Origin: Climacium dendroides
Lineage: Eukaryota > Streptophyta > Bryopsida > Hypnales > Climaciaceae
Direction: 5' to 3'
DNA: 64,000 nucleotides
NCBI GenBank assembly: GCA_950106755.1
Contig: OX467090.1
Span: 1,426,001-1,490,000 of the forward strand
Below are positions 47,500 through 59,719 of the stretch, in pieces (positions within the stretch are counted from its first letter, which is position 1; every line of letters starts with the position of its first letter). A program made the translations under genes and the position numbers. The notes under the pieces were generated by a model. It was not told the DNA's origin. It searched no databases and worked only from the letters and a program-made list of their open reading frames with translations.

Positions 47500-48420
47500 G
47501 ACTAGCCTTGTGTTTTTGACAACATAACTTTTTTGGGCATATACATGTGAGTAGAGATTTTTTTTTTTTTGAAATTTTCACACAACATGTGAACGAGGAG
47601 TAGCTTTAAGGCCCAAAATTTTTCATAACCTTTGACTACATGGTTAAAAAGTTATTGTGTGATATGTAGTTTGTTTCTCAATTCAAGCAGCCCAGTTAGA
47701 TTAAAAAAATCTCTTTTTTAGAAATAAAAAATTGAAATTAGTTCACTAAATTTACATGTATATGGAAAGCTTTGAATCATTCCATTTTGATTACTAAGGT
47801 GAATGTCATAAAGAGATCTAGTTTGTAGGTAGTTATGGATTCTTTTTTCTAAAATAAACTTTGAAGTCCTTTATTTTATTCAATTTTCAATCATTTTGGA
47901 AAAAAATAAAATCATATAGTGTAGATTGTTTATAACAACATTACAACCATTGGAATTGTCAATTTTCAATTCCATAAATAAATTCTTGTCAATTTAGTAT
48001 TTTGAATCATTTTCTATTTCTTTCTACTTACTATTTTTTTCCTATATGTTGTAAAATTCCAAATGATCTGAAAATTTTCAAGCATGTAACCAACTTGCCT
48101 TGATGACTGAATCCAAAGAATTAAAACCATTTTAGACATTCTTTCATACAAATGTAATCTTGAGAAGTATAGCTACCCAGTTTTTTGCAAGGCCAAAAAA
48201 AGAAATTTTGCCACTTCAAACACTGATATCTTGCAATTTGTATGGTAGAATTTTCTTAAAAAATTTCCCCATATTTTCAAACTAGAGTAATACAAGATCC
48301 TATGGTTATATGGATTCAAAAATGGTATTTTTCAAAAATTTAGTACATATACTAGAAATGTCAATTTTAGAGCATTTTTGGTTAGAATATAGTCAAGGAA
48401 CTTTAGGGGTTAATCCCTCA
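47500..48420 (+). repeat. Dispersed AT-rich repeat, copy 3
   Basis: Shares the phrase order of 4960-6000: tttcacacaacatgtg, ttgactacatggttaaaaagttattg, gaaagctttgaatcattcc, ttgtttataacaacatt, accattggaattgtcaatttt. No ORF. 48420-49430 continues AT-rich with no recognised feature. Confidence 0.55.
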
Positions 48421-50139
48421 TTACCTAAGGCCTGTTTGAGTTCAAAAATAACATTCCTTTTGAATTGTTGTAGTTCAAAATGTCACTAAGTTATAGAGAT
48501 CTCAACCATACAATCTTGTAGTGTATGTGTTAAAGATGAAGTGAATCAAATTTGGAGTCATTTGACGACATAGATTGTAAGATTCTAATGTTTTTGTGTT
48601 GAAAAAGGATGCTGAAATTTTCCTAGCAACACATTTGGAGGTGTAATTGATTTCTAAACCTACTCAAATGAAAAAAATTTAAACAATAAAGTGATTCAAA
48701 AACACCGTACAAACACATTCATTTGGTGAAAGAAAATATCATTGAACTGACTCATTGTGTCTGCAAAATGGCTTTCATTCAAATGTTAAAAAAATAGCAA
48801 GAAAAGTTGCAAAAGACACATCTAAGGCTGAACTTCCTTCTACTAAAATGTTTCTCAGTCACTTATAACTTTTTGAATTGATGTGAAATTTTAGACACAT
48901 AAACTAGACTAGTATGCGCAATTTTTCTACAAAAACAATTGGAAATGGACATTGTATGAAGAAGAAATATGCCGCCGAAGTTTAGTGTAATCCGAAAATG
49001 TTGGGATTTTGAACTTCAAATTGCTCCCAAACATTCAAAACAACTTGGATTGACATGAAAATTTTATCAAAATAACTAGACTTGTCTTCAAGAGGAATAT
49101 AATTCAACAAATTGGATTGAAAAAAAATTGGATGAAAGAGATACAAGCCCCCAAAGTTGCAACCTTCAAATGTAGTTTGGTAAACTCAAATTGAACTTGT
49201 GAACTTTGATTGGCTTCCATGAAATTAGTACATCTTAGATTGATCTGAAAATTTTACCACATAAATTAGAAAAGAGAGCTCAAATTTTCCAACAAGTTTT
49301 ATTGAATTCGGACATTAGAAGTAAAAGTTACAACACTTTGAATTGGACTTGAAACTATGTGAGGACACTTTTGGTCCCCTTTGGCAATGAGGGGTTAACC
49401 AATCAAAACATGTGAGGATGTCAAAACCTTCATGCATTGAGATTATCATATTAACAAATCATGATGTATTGGGCCATTGTTGAATGATTGTGTCAATTTA
49501 TTGAATAGTTTATGGTTGAGTCTTTGTTTGCTTAGGTTTCACTTGAGTAATTATGTGTGAATGTGTGTGAAAGATACACTATAAGAAACCCTTGCTGGTG
49601 GTGATGTTAAGACAAAACAGGTGGTGTTATGAAGAGCATGGATGTTTTTGAGATTTTGATTACAGAAAAGTCATTTTGCTTGTGATGTTACTTGTGACAT
49701 AGTGATTCAAGAGCTACAACAGTAGGATGGTGTAAACAACATCAATGTTCAATGATTCATCAACAACAACATTGTTACGTTCTTCTCAGACATTTTCGAA
49801 AAACATCTGAGAGCCCAGTCACCATAAACTCCCAAATGTTGAAACCAGAATTCAGGAATTTGCTGACTGGGCTGAAAGAAAAGGCTGCCCAAATTTGAAA
49901 AAATTAAATTTTGAACCTGGCGTAGACCTACGTTTTTCTAATTGATTAATATGTTCAGTCTAATTTATTTGGGCCGTCAGTCCTAGCATTTTTGGATGTT
50001 CTTCAATGCATTTTCAGATTTTCCAGCTTCTAAGACTTTTTCCATATTGAATTAGAAAAAATGCTTTACCTATTTAACCCCTAAGGGACCAATTGTCCAT
50101 CGCAGGGGCAAATGGGATTTAGGGCAACTACTGAACCAC

Positions 50140-50140
<1 letters not shown>

Positions 50141-50171
<31 letters not shown>
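50141..50171. repeat. (TA)n microsatellite
   Basis: About 15 TA units, inside the CACTA element. Confidence 0.95.
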
Positions 50172-50173
<2 letters not shown>

Positions 50174-50790
50174 ACTTTTTTTCCCTCCTATTCATTTGAA
50201 ACCTCTGTGAAGACCAAAAAATAGATTCACTTTGTGGGAATATAAAATTCATGACAATCCGTACCTTGTAAAAAAAATAATGTCCAATTGGACTAAAAAG
50301 AAGGGGAAGCTCACGCAACAAAACAAAGTTTGTATGAATCTTCATTATTCCCCTAATACCTTAGATATTTGTTAATACATATCAAACGCTTTGGTTATTT
50401 TTGTCCCATGAAATTGTTCTGGAAATTAAATTTCTCAATAATTTTAATATGCGAAGGTATTGTGTTCTTTATTTTAAAATACACTATTGACCAAAATAGA
50501 GTTCTGAAAAATCTTCAAAACCAAAAGGTCTAATTTGTGTACACGGCCTGTTCGAAAAATCCCAAAGTCGAGATTACTATATTTTTATGATATCTTGGAT
50601 ATCTTCAAAAAAATAATTTTCCCTTTTCTCTTATACATATTTATATTCTACAAGCTCTAAGTGAAATAAAATATATTGTTATTCAATCACTTCATTATCA
50701 ATGTTCAAGGAAAAAACATATGTTGTAATTTCACATGAATTGGTTCTTGCCTTTTTCTGATAATTCAGTGGTAAAACATTTTTGCTCTTG

Positions 50791-52121
50791 TACAGTCCCC
50801 TTCGGAAAGTCTTCGGACAACCAAGAAAATTGACTCTGGACAGCCGCATCACTTGGCATCAAATTTGATGTAGCACAATCCAAAATCCATGCACTAACCT
50901 CAAATTTTTTATACTCATCGACAACCAACACATGAAAATACAAGAAAAATCTTGAGTCAATTGAGAATCTCTTTCTGCAAGTATACCAATTTACCATCGA
51001 GTTGCTCCTCCCTTGGCCTTGATCACAGCAGCCATTCTGGTGGGCAAACTTACAATCAAAGTTTCAAAGTTCTCAATGTCTAAGCCTACCCACACCTCTT
51101 GCAGAGCTATCTTCATGTCTGCAATGTTTGTAATTGGTGTTGAGCGATTCTGTATACTGCTCTTCATCATGGCCCACACATTTTCAATCGGATTCAAATC
51201 TGGTGACTGTGCCGGCCATTCAAGCTTCTGCAATCCTCGATCTTCTCTCCATTTTTTTGGTGCAAGACTACGATGCACAGGAGCACCATCTTCCATGAGA
51301 ATTGCCCCAGGAACTAACAACAAAAATTCTTTCAGAGGCCCTTCGTAAACTATATCCACAAAATCAAGAGCAGTTCGCTTTCTTGGTATCATAAACCCTA
51401 ATGATGACCTTAGATTATTGTAGAAAGCACCCCAGATCATCACTGAAGTCCTACCGCTCTTGAAAGTTGAAGCCAAACAGTCCGGTTCGTAAGTTTCTTT
51501 GGTGCTACGCCACACCCGAATTTGTCGGAAATTTTTGCCAATTTCAAAGGTTGCCTCGTCTGTCCAAATCACATTCTTCCACTGCTCTACGGTCCAATTG
51601 ACATGACTTTTCGCAAAAGCAAGTCGCTTCTCTTTGTGAACACGTGAAAGAAATGGCTTTTTGCGAGCAATTCTACTTTGCAAACCAGAATCTTTCAATG
51701 CTTGTCTCACAACAGTATGACTTACTTGGATAGGCGAAGAGTTCGTGATGTCTGCCAATGTTGCCCTCCTGTTCTGCTTGGCTACTCGAACAATTGCTCT
51801 AGTATCCCGCTCTGACAACTTCTTTGGCCTTCCACTGCGTTGCAAGGTCTCCACGGTGTTTTCAATGCGGTACTTCTTCAGAATGTCAGAAATACTCTGT
51901 TTAGGTATACCTAAAGAAACGGCAATTTCACTCACTCTACAGCCACCCTTGAACATCCCAACCACTTGAGCCTTTTCCTCTCCTATGTACACCATGTTGT
52001 GAAAAGAAATCTAGGGTTTGAAGGCCAGCTGAAGAAATGGGAGCCGTTTGAAGTCAATAGTGCGAGAACTCTGAAGAACCCTAGATTCGATTTGTCCGAA
52101 GACTTTCCGAAGGGAACTGTA
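50791..52121 (-). mobile_element. Full-length Tc1-like transposon, about 1.33 kb
   Basis: Each end carries a 30-bp inverted repeat that begins with the TA target (TACAGTCCCCTTCGGAAAGT at 50791; TACAGTTCCCTTCGGAAAGT on the minus strand from 52121). The two 30-mers (50791-50820 and 52092-52121) differ at one base. TA at both edges fits the Tc1/mariner TA duplication. A single intact transposase ORF occupies most of the element. The near-identity of the ends and the unbroken ORF suggest recent activity. It sits within the CACTA element. Confidence 0.9.
50991..51995 (-). CDS. Tc1-like transposase, DD34E, 334 aa
   Basis: ATG at 51995, stop at 50991. The enzyme cuts and pastes the element by binding its terminal repeats and catalysing strand transfer into TA sites. 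The N-terminus has two helix-turn-helix parts (residues about 8-45, with SEIAVSLGIPKQSISDILKK; and about 62-110, with ADITNSSPIQVSHTVVRQAL) joined by an AT-hook-like SGRPKK (54-59). The catalytic triad is D146 (WTDEATF), D236 (MEDGAPVH) and E271 (NPIENVW), with 34 residues between D236 and E271, the Tc1-type DD34E spacing. PAQSPDLNPIENVW is the typical motif around the Glu. Length is that of a complete Tc1 transposase. Tc1-type (rather than the DD39D mariner type) is uncommon in plants. A bipartite nuclear signal is not obvious. Confidence 0.93.
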   Translation of the reverse strand: MVYIGEEKAQVVGMFKGGCRVSEIAVSLGIPKQSISDILKKYRIENTVETLQRSGRPKKLSERDTRAIVRVAKQNRRATLADITNSSPIQVSHTVVRQALKDSGLQSRIARKKPFLSRVHKEKRLAFAKSHVNWTVEQWKNVIWTDEATFEIGKNFRQIRVWRSTKETYEPDCLASTFKSGRTSVMIWGAFYNNLRSSLGFMIPRKRTALDFVDIVYEGPLKEFLLLVPGAILMEDGAPVHRSLAPKKWREDRGLQKLEWPAQSPDLNPIENVWAMMKSSIQNRSTPITNIADMKIALQEVWVGLDIENFETLIVSLPTRMAAVIKAKGGATRW

Positions 52122-52606
52122 CAATCATTTAGTTCAACTATTCATGAATGTCATATTGGATATTGTTCATGACCACATGATTTGTTTCCCATAACATGTA
52201 CATATGTAGCACGGAAACTATCATTCATTGATTCAATGTGGCATCGGAATAGAAGTTTTCATTCCACAACAAAAGCATTTCTCCATGCACCTATTTGCAT
52301 ATTTTTTGAAATTATTATCCACCTTCAGTTCCAGAATCAATTGGATTGTCATCACAAGCTACTTTCGTTTTACATGAAGTACACGTGCATGTGTTCAATG
52401 TGTTTCTTCGTGTCACACATCATGTTTGAACAAAACGTGGTTTAGAAACCTCTTTGTTTTCTAGGAAAAAGAATTAATTTAGCTCTGTCTAGTATTTAGA
52501 AGCATACAACCAATGTCCATGAGTGCCACTAACCAACAACGTCTTCTGTTGTCTAGCCTTCCTCTACCAACGCTGACATGACCAATAAGTCACACGTTCT
52601 ATAACC

Positions 52607-53983
52607 CTATGGGACATACAAATCTTCCAATTCGTTTTGCTCGTGAAGTCCCCCTTGAAATGGCATGGTGTTGCTTTCATGCTGAGCAATCGGTTGTCTG
52701 ACTAGATCTGTATGCAACACTTCAGGTTGTAAACCATCAAAATCCGCGTCGTGCCCAATGTCCAAGACGTTTGGCATTGGTACAGGAAGTTGTAATTGTC
52801 CACGTCTTCCCCACACTTCGGTGCGACAAACAACCTTCCATTCGCGTTGCGTCGGATCATCGGAAAAAAACACTTGTTGGCAGTGCAAGGGGAATGCAAA
52901 TGAATCAGCGTGTACCGTCCCGTTCATGTGGTTGAAGTTTGCTACACTGAAGCCATATTTATCTCTTTGCAGACTTGGGTACCGCGAATCTTGGAAAGAT
53001 CTAACCCAGTCACACACCAAAACCGTGGTACAGTGATTGCGGTAATCCAACTCCAGTATCTCTTCTATATACCCAACGTAATCATCAGTTCTGTCAATGG
53101 GTCGTCCATTGCGAATTCCCCAATGGAGCTGCTTTGTGAAAGAAGCAACTACACAAGAGTCACGCGTTACTAGTCCTATTTCTGAGCTGCGAACACGCAG
53201 ATGCATGCCAAATGCATACATGTGGCGGTGTGCACTTGCGATGCGTTCTGGCGGTTGTGTGTACTGTTCTATGTCAGGATCAACTTCCTCTCCGTCATGG
53301 TGAGCAACGTTTACTCGGACTCGTAACCAGTCTGCAAAACATGGAAATTCCTTCAACTCAGTGGGATAATTTGTTGACATTGACGGACGATGTCTGCAAC
53401 ATTGCAGACGGAATGCTTCCCGCTCTTCCCAACGGCGAGCTTTCAATTCCGCGTACTCCCTGCAGAACGGATGTCACTGTTCATGCAAACATTGTTGGAA
53501 ATTTTTAGAATTTCATATGGTATCCTAATTTTTTTTCCTATTGAACGTGGATGTACTTGTATGCTTACTTAAGAGTTGAGGGTTGACATGCACTTGTTGT
53601 TTCCTTTTGCTTATTCATGGTTCTCTTGAACATCCTTCATTATGATTGTGGACTTCACCCAACCAAATCCTCAAAAAGGCTTCTAATAGTTTCTTCAACG
53701 TGCTATTACATTATGAACATAATCATCAACATAACTGAATTTCATGAGATTCTTACTCTCTCCAATTCTCCAAACATGCAGCATTGTCCAAAACAAATGC
53801 GTGCACAAAGTTGTGGAAATCATTGGGCATTGTTCGTTTCTTCGGTTGTCGGGAACGTAGAACCTCATCGTTCATTGTAGCATCCTCAGCTTGATCCCAA
53901 ATACGATGGACAAATGTATGTGCCTTTTGATTTGTAACCCTTCGATGGAAAAGAATTGCACCATTACATAATTTTTTTAACAT
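52607..53983 (-). pseudogene. CACTA transposase-protein remains with DUF4216-like domain
   Basis: Two minus-strand open segments. 53983-53753 (ATG) has KAHTFVHRIWDQ and FHNFVHAFVLDNAACLENW, which resembles the part of plant CACTA proteins just before the tail. 53446-52607 opens in the middle of a frame (TTG; a stop precedes it) with ARRWEEREAFRLQ and FPCFADWLRVRVN, then YVGYIEEILELDYRN, VLVCDWV, KYGFSVANFNHM and LHCQQVFFSDDPTQREWKVVC. This order (I-L-E-L-D-Y, C-D-W, G-F-x-x-x-N, Q-V-F-F-x-x-D-P, W-x-V-V) matches the DUF4216 domain found in plant CACTA transposase proteins. The catalytic part upstream is missing, so the protein is a C-terminal remnant; a splice between the two segments is possible. 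Confidence 0.7.
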
Positions 53984-53989
53984 GAATTA

Positions 53990-55020
53990 TAATTTATAAC
54001 TTTAAAGTTTACCCCCCACATGCCCAAACTGCATTATATGGCAACATAGTGATTTGGGACAATTCACTCTTATGAATGTAATCCCTAAATGCCTAGATTG
54101 CATTCATGAGAACATACTCAACATAGTGATTTTGGGCAATTCACAATAAATGGAGCTTTTAATTTTTTTCCTTAAGAGTTTCACACAACATGTGCCTAAG
54201 GAGTTCCTTTAAAGCCCAACTATATTCATAACTTTTGACTACATGCTTCAAAAGTTATCGTATGATATGTATTTTTTCATTGTTAAGCGAGTACTTTATG
54301 TTGCAAAAGAAAATTCTTCATAAATTTTTTTTCAAGAGATAAAAATTTGAATTTCTTTTTAAAAATATTTATCTAAAAGGAAAGCTTTGAATCATTTTTT
54401 TAACAATTATAAAGAGTTTTATTTTAGAGTAGTTTGTTGGTACTTATAGAATCTTACTCTTTAAAACACTTTGAAATCCTTTGTTTAATTCAATATAATG
54501 TTTTTGGAAATAATGTAAATAGTATGTTTAGATTGCTTATTACAACATTTTTACCATTGGAATTGGCATTTTCTAATTCCATTTATATTTTATTTTATTT
54601 TATTATTTATTTATTTAGAATCATTTTCTATTTCTTTCTATTTTTTTTCTTTGTGTTGTAGAGTTTCAAATGGTTTGTAATTTTCCAAGCATGTAGCTAA
54701 GTTGCCTTAAAAGACTAAATACAAAGGATAACCGCCAATTTGAGTTATTTTTCATACAAATGTTACCTGGTGAAGTGCGGCTACTCAATTTTTTTGCAAT
54801 GCTTCAAAAATGATTTTTGTCATTTCAAATGCTAATATCTTGCAGTCTACAAGGTGAAATTAAAAAAAAAAATTCTACATTTTTTCAAACTAGCATACTA
54901 GAAGATCCTATGGTTATATGTATAAAAAAAATTCTAAAATTTGGTACATGTATCAAAAATGGCAATTTTCAAGTGTATTTTGTGAAAATATAGTCAAAAT
55001 TATTTAGGGATTAAGATGCC
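53990..55020 (+). repeat. Dispersed AT-rich repeat, copy 4 (inside the CACTA element)
   Basis: Contains tttcacacaacatgtgcctaagg, ttttgactacatg, gaaagctttgaatcatttt, cattggaattggcatttt in the order of the copies at 4960-6000 and 47500-48420. Confidence 0.55.
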
Positions 55021-55559
55021 TTCTTTCAAAGAGCAAACAACCGTAATATGCTTTTCAACCATGACCCTAGAGACAATATGAACTCTATGATATTTACACT
55101 TTACATCCTAACGAATTGTTTTTAGAATGAATTAGAGCAATTTCAAAATCTAATTTTCTACCCTAAATAGAAGGAGATTGAACATAATTGCATATCCAAC
55201 CACAATCATATGCAAGCATGAAGTCAAGTAGTTTGTCATTCATTTCCCAACATGCATCAATTTCGTATGTAATTCATTTTCTAGCCATTGCATCAAAAGC
55301 AATATCGTCCATAAACAAACTCTTGCAACATAATAGTAGTGACTACAAACAGTGCAAAGTAATATTTAGTAGGCATGAATTAAAACTATATTAAATTCAT
55401 TTTCTACTACTTCCATCACAACATCTTAAAAAACATGGTTTTGAAGCATCAATTAAAATACATCAAACCTTTTTTTGATTCCCTAATTTCATCATTTCAA
55501 TAAGAAATGGCACTCAAGAGAAACAACATTTCCTGTGTTGGAAAGCAACTTCCCTTGGA

Positions 55560-57240
55560 GAGACTGTGAACCATTGAAATGGTTCACATTATGAAAATAT
55601 AAAAAATATGGACAATAGGTTAAGTTTTTGAATTAGAAAGTGCTAAAATTATAAATTACACTAGTAATATTAGTTAATAGGTTTTTTAATATAAATGTTG
55701 AACTTAAACCTAAAACTACATCCAAATTATAAATTAACGAAAAAGTGAACTAAAAACAAGACTTAGAACTAAAAACAAACAAAAAACAAGATAAAAATTT
55801 CAAAATGGGATAAACATAATGGGTTCATAGGGAATTAGTAAGCTTAAAATCAATGTTTAGACACCTACATTGGAAGAAAACCACTAATTTAGAGTAAAAA
55901 CAACAAAGTAAGGGCATTTTTAATATGAATTAGGGTGGATGAAAGGGTTAGGAATGTGGTTAGTTAGGAAGGAGAGGATGAAGGTCGAATGGGGGTTAGG
56001 AGCTCATTCTCTCCTCTCTCTCTCCTCTCTCTCTTATCTCTTGTGTGTGTGTTGAGGGTGCATGTTTTTTTTGGGAGAAAACAATGAGCACAAGAGGTGG
56101 ATTGAGAATATAGCCAATTTGTCGAGTAGGTTTTCACCTCAAGAAGTAAAAAGATGGGTGAAAAGTGAAGATTTCAGGGTCAGATGGAAAAGGTGTTTAG
56201 GAGGAAGGTCCACTGCCGTTGCAATTAGGAGAAGCAACTTTGACGAGCCACTGTGGGAGCGTGGAGAATCTAAATGGGTTGAAAATTGGAAAGAAGGAGA
56301 GCCTTGAAGTCAGCTTTTCAGGAAGATATGGTTCGCCTGATTTGGAGCAGAATTGAAGAAATGGTGGCCGTTTTGGTGGAGGAGGGTCTGCAGCCGCGGT
56401 GGATCAAGAGCAGCAACTTTGGAGGGCTACTGCGGCAAAACGACGGTGAATTTGGAGCTCAAATTTTGGGGAATGATGCAAAGTGGAGTTAGCTTCCAAA
56501 TGAGACAAATTGTGTGCCATTTGGAGCTACGATGAAGGAATGGCAGCCAGTTTTTCAACAGGGCGTTTGCTGCCCCCACTGAGGGAGTCCGAATTGAGGT
56601 TTTGATAGGATTTCTTCACCATTGTTGTTGATTACTTGCAATTTTCATTGCACATGAACATGAAAAAAGACTTGCATGGAAGGATACTTGAATTGGATGT
56701 TTGAGAATGATGAAGAGTGCATGGGAGTTGAATTTAGGGGTGTGAAGGCAATTGCAAAAGTGTTGCCCTAATTGGACTAAGATTAGGGTTTAGAGGAATC
56801 AAGTATCTAAAATGCAAGAACCATTTTGAGCATTACAAAAGAAGAAAAAATCTTTAACCTTGAATTGAGAACAACAATTAAGAAGGGGAAATGTAGGGCA
56901 ATGCATGCTAAATGAAATATTGGATCATGTAAAGATGTGCTGAAATTAGTTAGGGGGGTCCAATTTGGGCCATTTTAGGCATCAAATTGCACATCTGAAG
57001 TGAATTTTGTCCCTTGTATGGTCCTAACCAACTTCATGGTCCAATTATATGATGAAAGTGGCTAGAAAGGTCATTTAAGTAGGGTGAGAAGGGCTGCTCC
57101 TCCCAACTAAATATCATTTAAGAAAAACTTACCAAAAATTGTTTAGGAGTCCATTGCTTGGAGGAAAATTAGAGTAGGAGCTTCATACACTTCCCCTCGG
57201 CCAACTTTGTGGGCGTTGTTTGCCTCAAGGGTAAATTACA
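55560..57240 (-). repeat. Dispersed repeat of about 1.7 kb, inverted copy
   Basis: Inverted counterpart of 30180-31870: gtgaaccattgaaatggttcac near 55566, the GA/TG microsatellite at 56010-56052, agcagcaactttg with agccgcggt near 56390, gagctcaaattttgggga with a ggagttagctttcc-like phrase near 56455-56500, aggagtccattgcttggagg near 57145, ggccaactttgtgg near 57198 and gcctcaagggtaaatt near 57222. Confidence 0.65.
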
Positions 57241-57299
57241 CTCACAGAGACATATGGTAAGACGAATGAATACCTCAAAGAAAGGGATTTTTCAAACCC

Positions 57300-57540
57300 T
57301 CCACCTAAATTACCCTTGGCGGCCTGGCGTTGGCGTTGGCGGGTCTCATTTTTACCGGGCCCGATTCCGCCAATCCGCTAGGTGGAGCACGGCGAAAACC
57401 GCCAGCACCTGCCATATTGGAGGGCATGTGCGCTGCACCTCTACGGTTGTAGGGAAAGAGGGATCCGTTGGCGGCCGACAAGTGTGGTTTCTTTTTTTGC
57501 TTAGGAGGTTTGGATTGTGGAGAGCGTGTGATTTTCTCTT
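57300..57540. other. GC-rich block inside the CACTA element
   Basis: A sharply GC-richer stretch (ggcgttggcgttggcggg; gccaatccgctaggtggagc) unlike its AT-rich surroundings. An open frame spans 57209-57550 but starts with GTG and shows no recognised domain. It could be a captured host gene or promoter fragment, as CACTA elements often carry. The following 57550-58640 has no supported gene. Confidence 0.35.
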
Positions 57541-58743
57541 ACGGCATTAGGTTTCGTGCTTTTGGTTGCAATGTTTGGTTGTAGCATTGTGTAATCGTGA
57601 CGGGCGAGGGATTTTGGTTGGAGGGAGATCTGTTTTGGTTAGGGTCTCTGCACACATAACACTGCTGAACCTAGTTTTTGCTATAAATGTTATAGTTTGT
57701 GTTAAATAAATTTTGATTGAATTATAAACCTATTGAATGAGCTTGCCAAGGAGTGAAAAGTGTCCTCCATTGTGGAGTGCCACGGGATTAACTTTCTTGT
57801 AATCCAAAGAAAGGCCCTCTACATTATGTATTGGTGTGCCAATTACTTGTGATAAAGCTCATTTATAGGATTATATTTTGATTATATATATAAAGTTTAA
57901 TTTTGTATGGTCTTAAATATCATAGTCTTTTCTTTAAATTTGTGTATTCCTATTGTATGTAATCCTAATATTGTATACAGTATATCCACTAATATTAGGT
58001 ACAAAAGCAAGATTAGTTGTTAGGCATTGTTTTAGTCCCTAGAATCTAGATTGTAACATTTACCCATAGAAAGGATTTTTTGAGAGAAGGTTTATTTCTT
58101 CAACTCTTTCTGTGTTTTAACTTTAAAGACTTGTGATGTGCTATACTGCTATCCCCCTGCCATTTTCATGCCTCATTCTCTGATTATTTGGGTGTTTAGA
58201 CATGAAGATCCTTTTATCATTTTATTAATGGACACAACCATAATCAGTTTACCTAAAACCATTAAGTTTGTTCTTTCAACTTCCCATGCATCTTTCCCAG
58301 ATGCCTTTTCCCTACACTATAGTCGACTTCTCAGTTTGCTTAGGTATGTGGGTTTGTGCATCTAAGTTAGAAATCTTTGGTATTTTGTTGGATAACTGCA
58401 AAGTTCCACACCTCGTTGGCAGGGTTAATGAGTAGGCTTCTGTTTTAGACTTGAAAGCCAAGAGTGATTCCTAAGTTTAATTGATGACAATTATATGCTT
58501 AATTTATGTTTGTTGACATGGACCAACTGTCTACAGTGATTTGAGGGACAACCTATTCGCTCTCCAAAGGTATGACACATACCTTACTCATCTACAAGGT
58601 CGGTCCACTGCAATGGAGGTCGATCACTTGGGTTTACTGATTGCTGACTAATTAACTATTCTGTAGATGTCAGGTTCTTTGAGAATGCTTACATCTAGAA
58701 GAGACTCTCCATTTACAACGACAAAGTAGAGGATGTTGCATAC

Positions 58744-58908
58744 CTGTTTCCTAGCAATGCAAAGCCTTCTGAAGCTAGTTATATCTCCAGCAACTGCAAT
58801 CTCTTCTCGAAATCTTTGGTATTTTGTGTGCCTTAGGTTGAATAAGGGTATTCTGTAACATTGTACAATTTTTATGAATTTATGGTGACTGCTATGGGCA
58901 TTGCCCAT
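58744..58908 (-). CDS. Possible coding exon, unknown
   Basis: ATG at 58908, running 55 codons to AAACAG|GTATGC at 58744, a good splice-donor context. The translation (CYRIPLFNLRHTKYQRF, REEIAVAGDITSFRRLC) looks protein-like, but I do not recognise it. It may be part of the CACTA element's second gene or a captured host fragment. No partner exon was identified. Confidence 0.22.
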
Positions 58909-59719
58909 GACTAGTTCCAATAGACATTTTGCATTTGAATGACCATTTCTAGTTCTTTTTGTTGTTAGTAGTCGCTCGCAACAAACTTGATTCGAAGTTA
59001 GAGTTTGTTCGTAATTTGTTCACAGGTAGTGGGTGACAGAATGATGAACCACTTCCACGATACAAATTGCCTTTGAAATGAAAAGCATAATGTATGCAAT
59101 AGTAGAGTGCATGAGAAGTTGCGTTCCATGAGCGCAACGTTTTCCCGTTGTAAGTATGATGTTCTGTCGACACTTTCCACTTTGAAAGAGATGTCCATAG
59201 AAACAGATTACAATTTTTGTTGATATCAGAAGCCTCGTTGTTGTACATGTTTCACCCTAGATTTTAAGACGGCACACGGTGTGCGTGCAGAAGTGCTGAG
59301 ACATCCAATCCCTCGCCTTTTTCCTTTCATTAAACATAACGCTGTCAATTATGAAGCCAATGCAAACAATGATTGAATGCTCCATGGCGTTCAACAAAAC
59401 TAATTTGTGTCCGCAATTGTGTACAAGCTGTCATCAACCATCGTCTTGGATAATTGATTCCGTTCATTCTAACAGAGATCTACACATCACAATTGTCCTT
59501 CTATTTTTGTAGCATGCTTCAGATATGTTATTGTAGGCACCAACAAACATGCAACAAATGCCAATTCCTATAACTTACTATCCGTCTTGTGGTCGTCAAA
59601 ATTGTGCATATGTAGTATGGTTCAACGCAAGACATTGGCCGTGGTTACATTCAGAAGTTCAGTTGTTTCCAAAATTGCAACAAAATCACTTAAAACGCAC
59701 CTGCGCACAAGTAGCGACG

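Noticed and set aside
51013..51969. Plus-strand ORFs inside the Tc1 element
   Set aside because: Shadows of the intact transposase frame on the minus strand.
53097..53508. Plus-strand ORFs over the DUF4216-like region
   Set aside because: Antisense frames; the minus strand carries the recognisable domain motifs.
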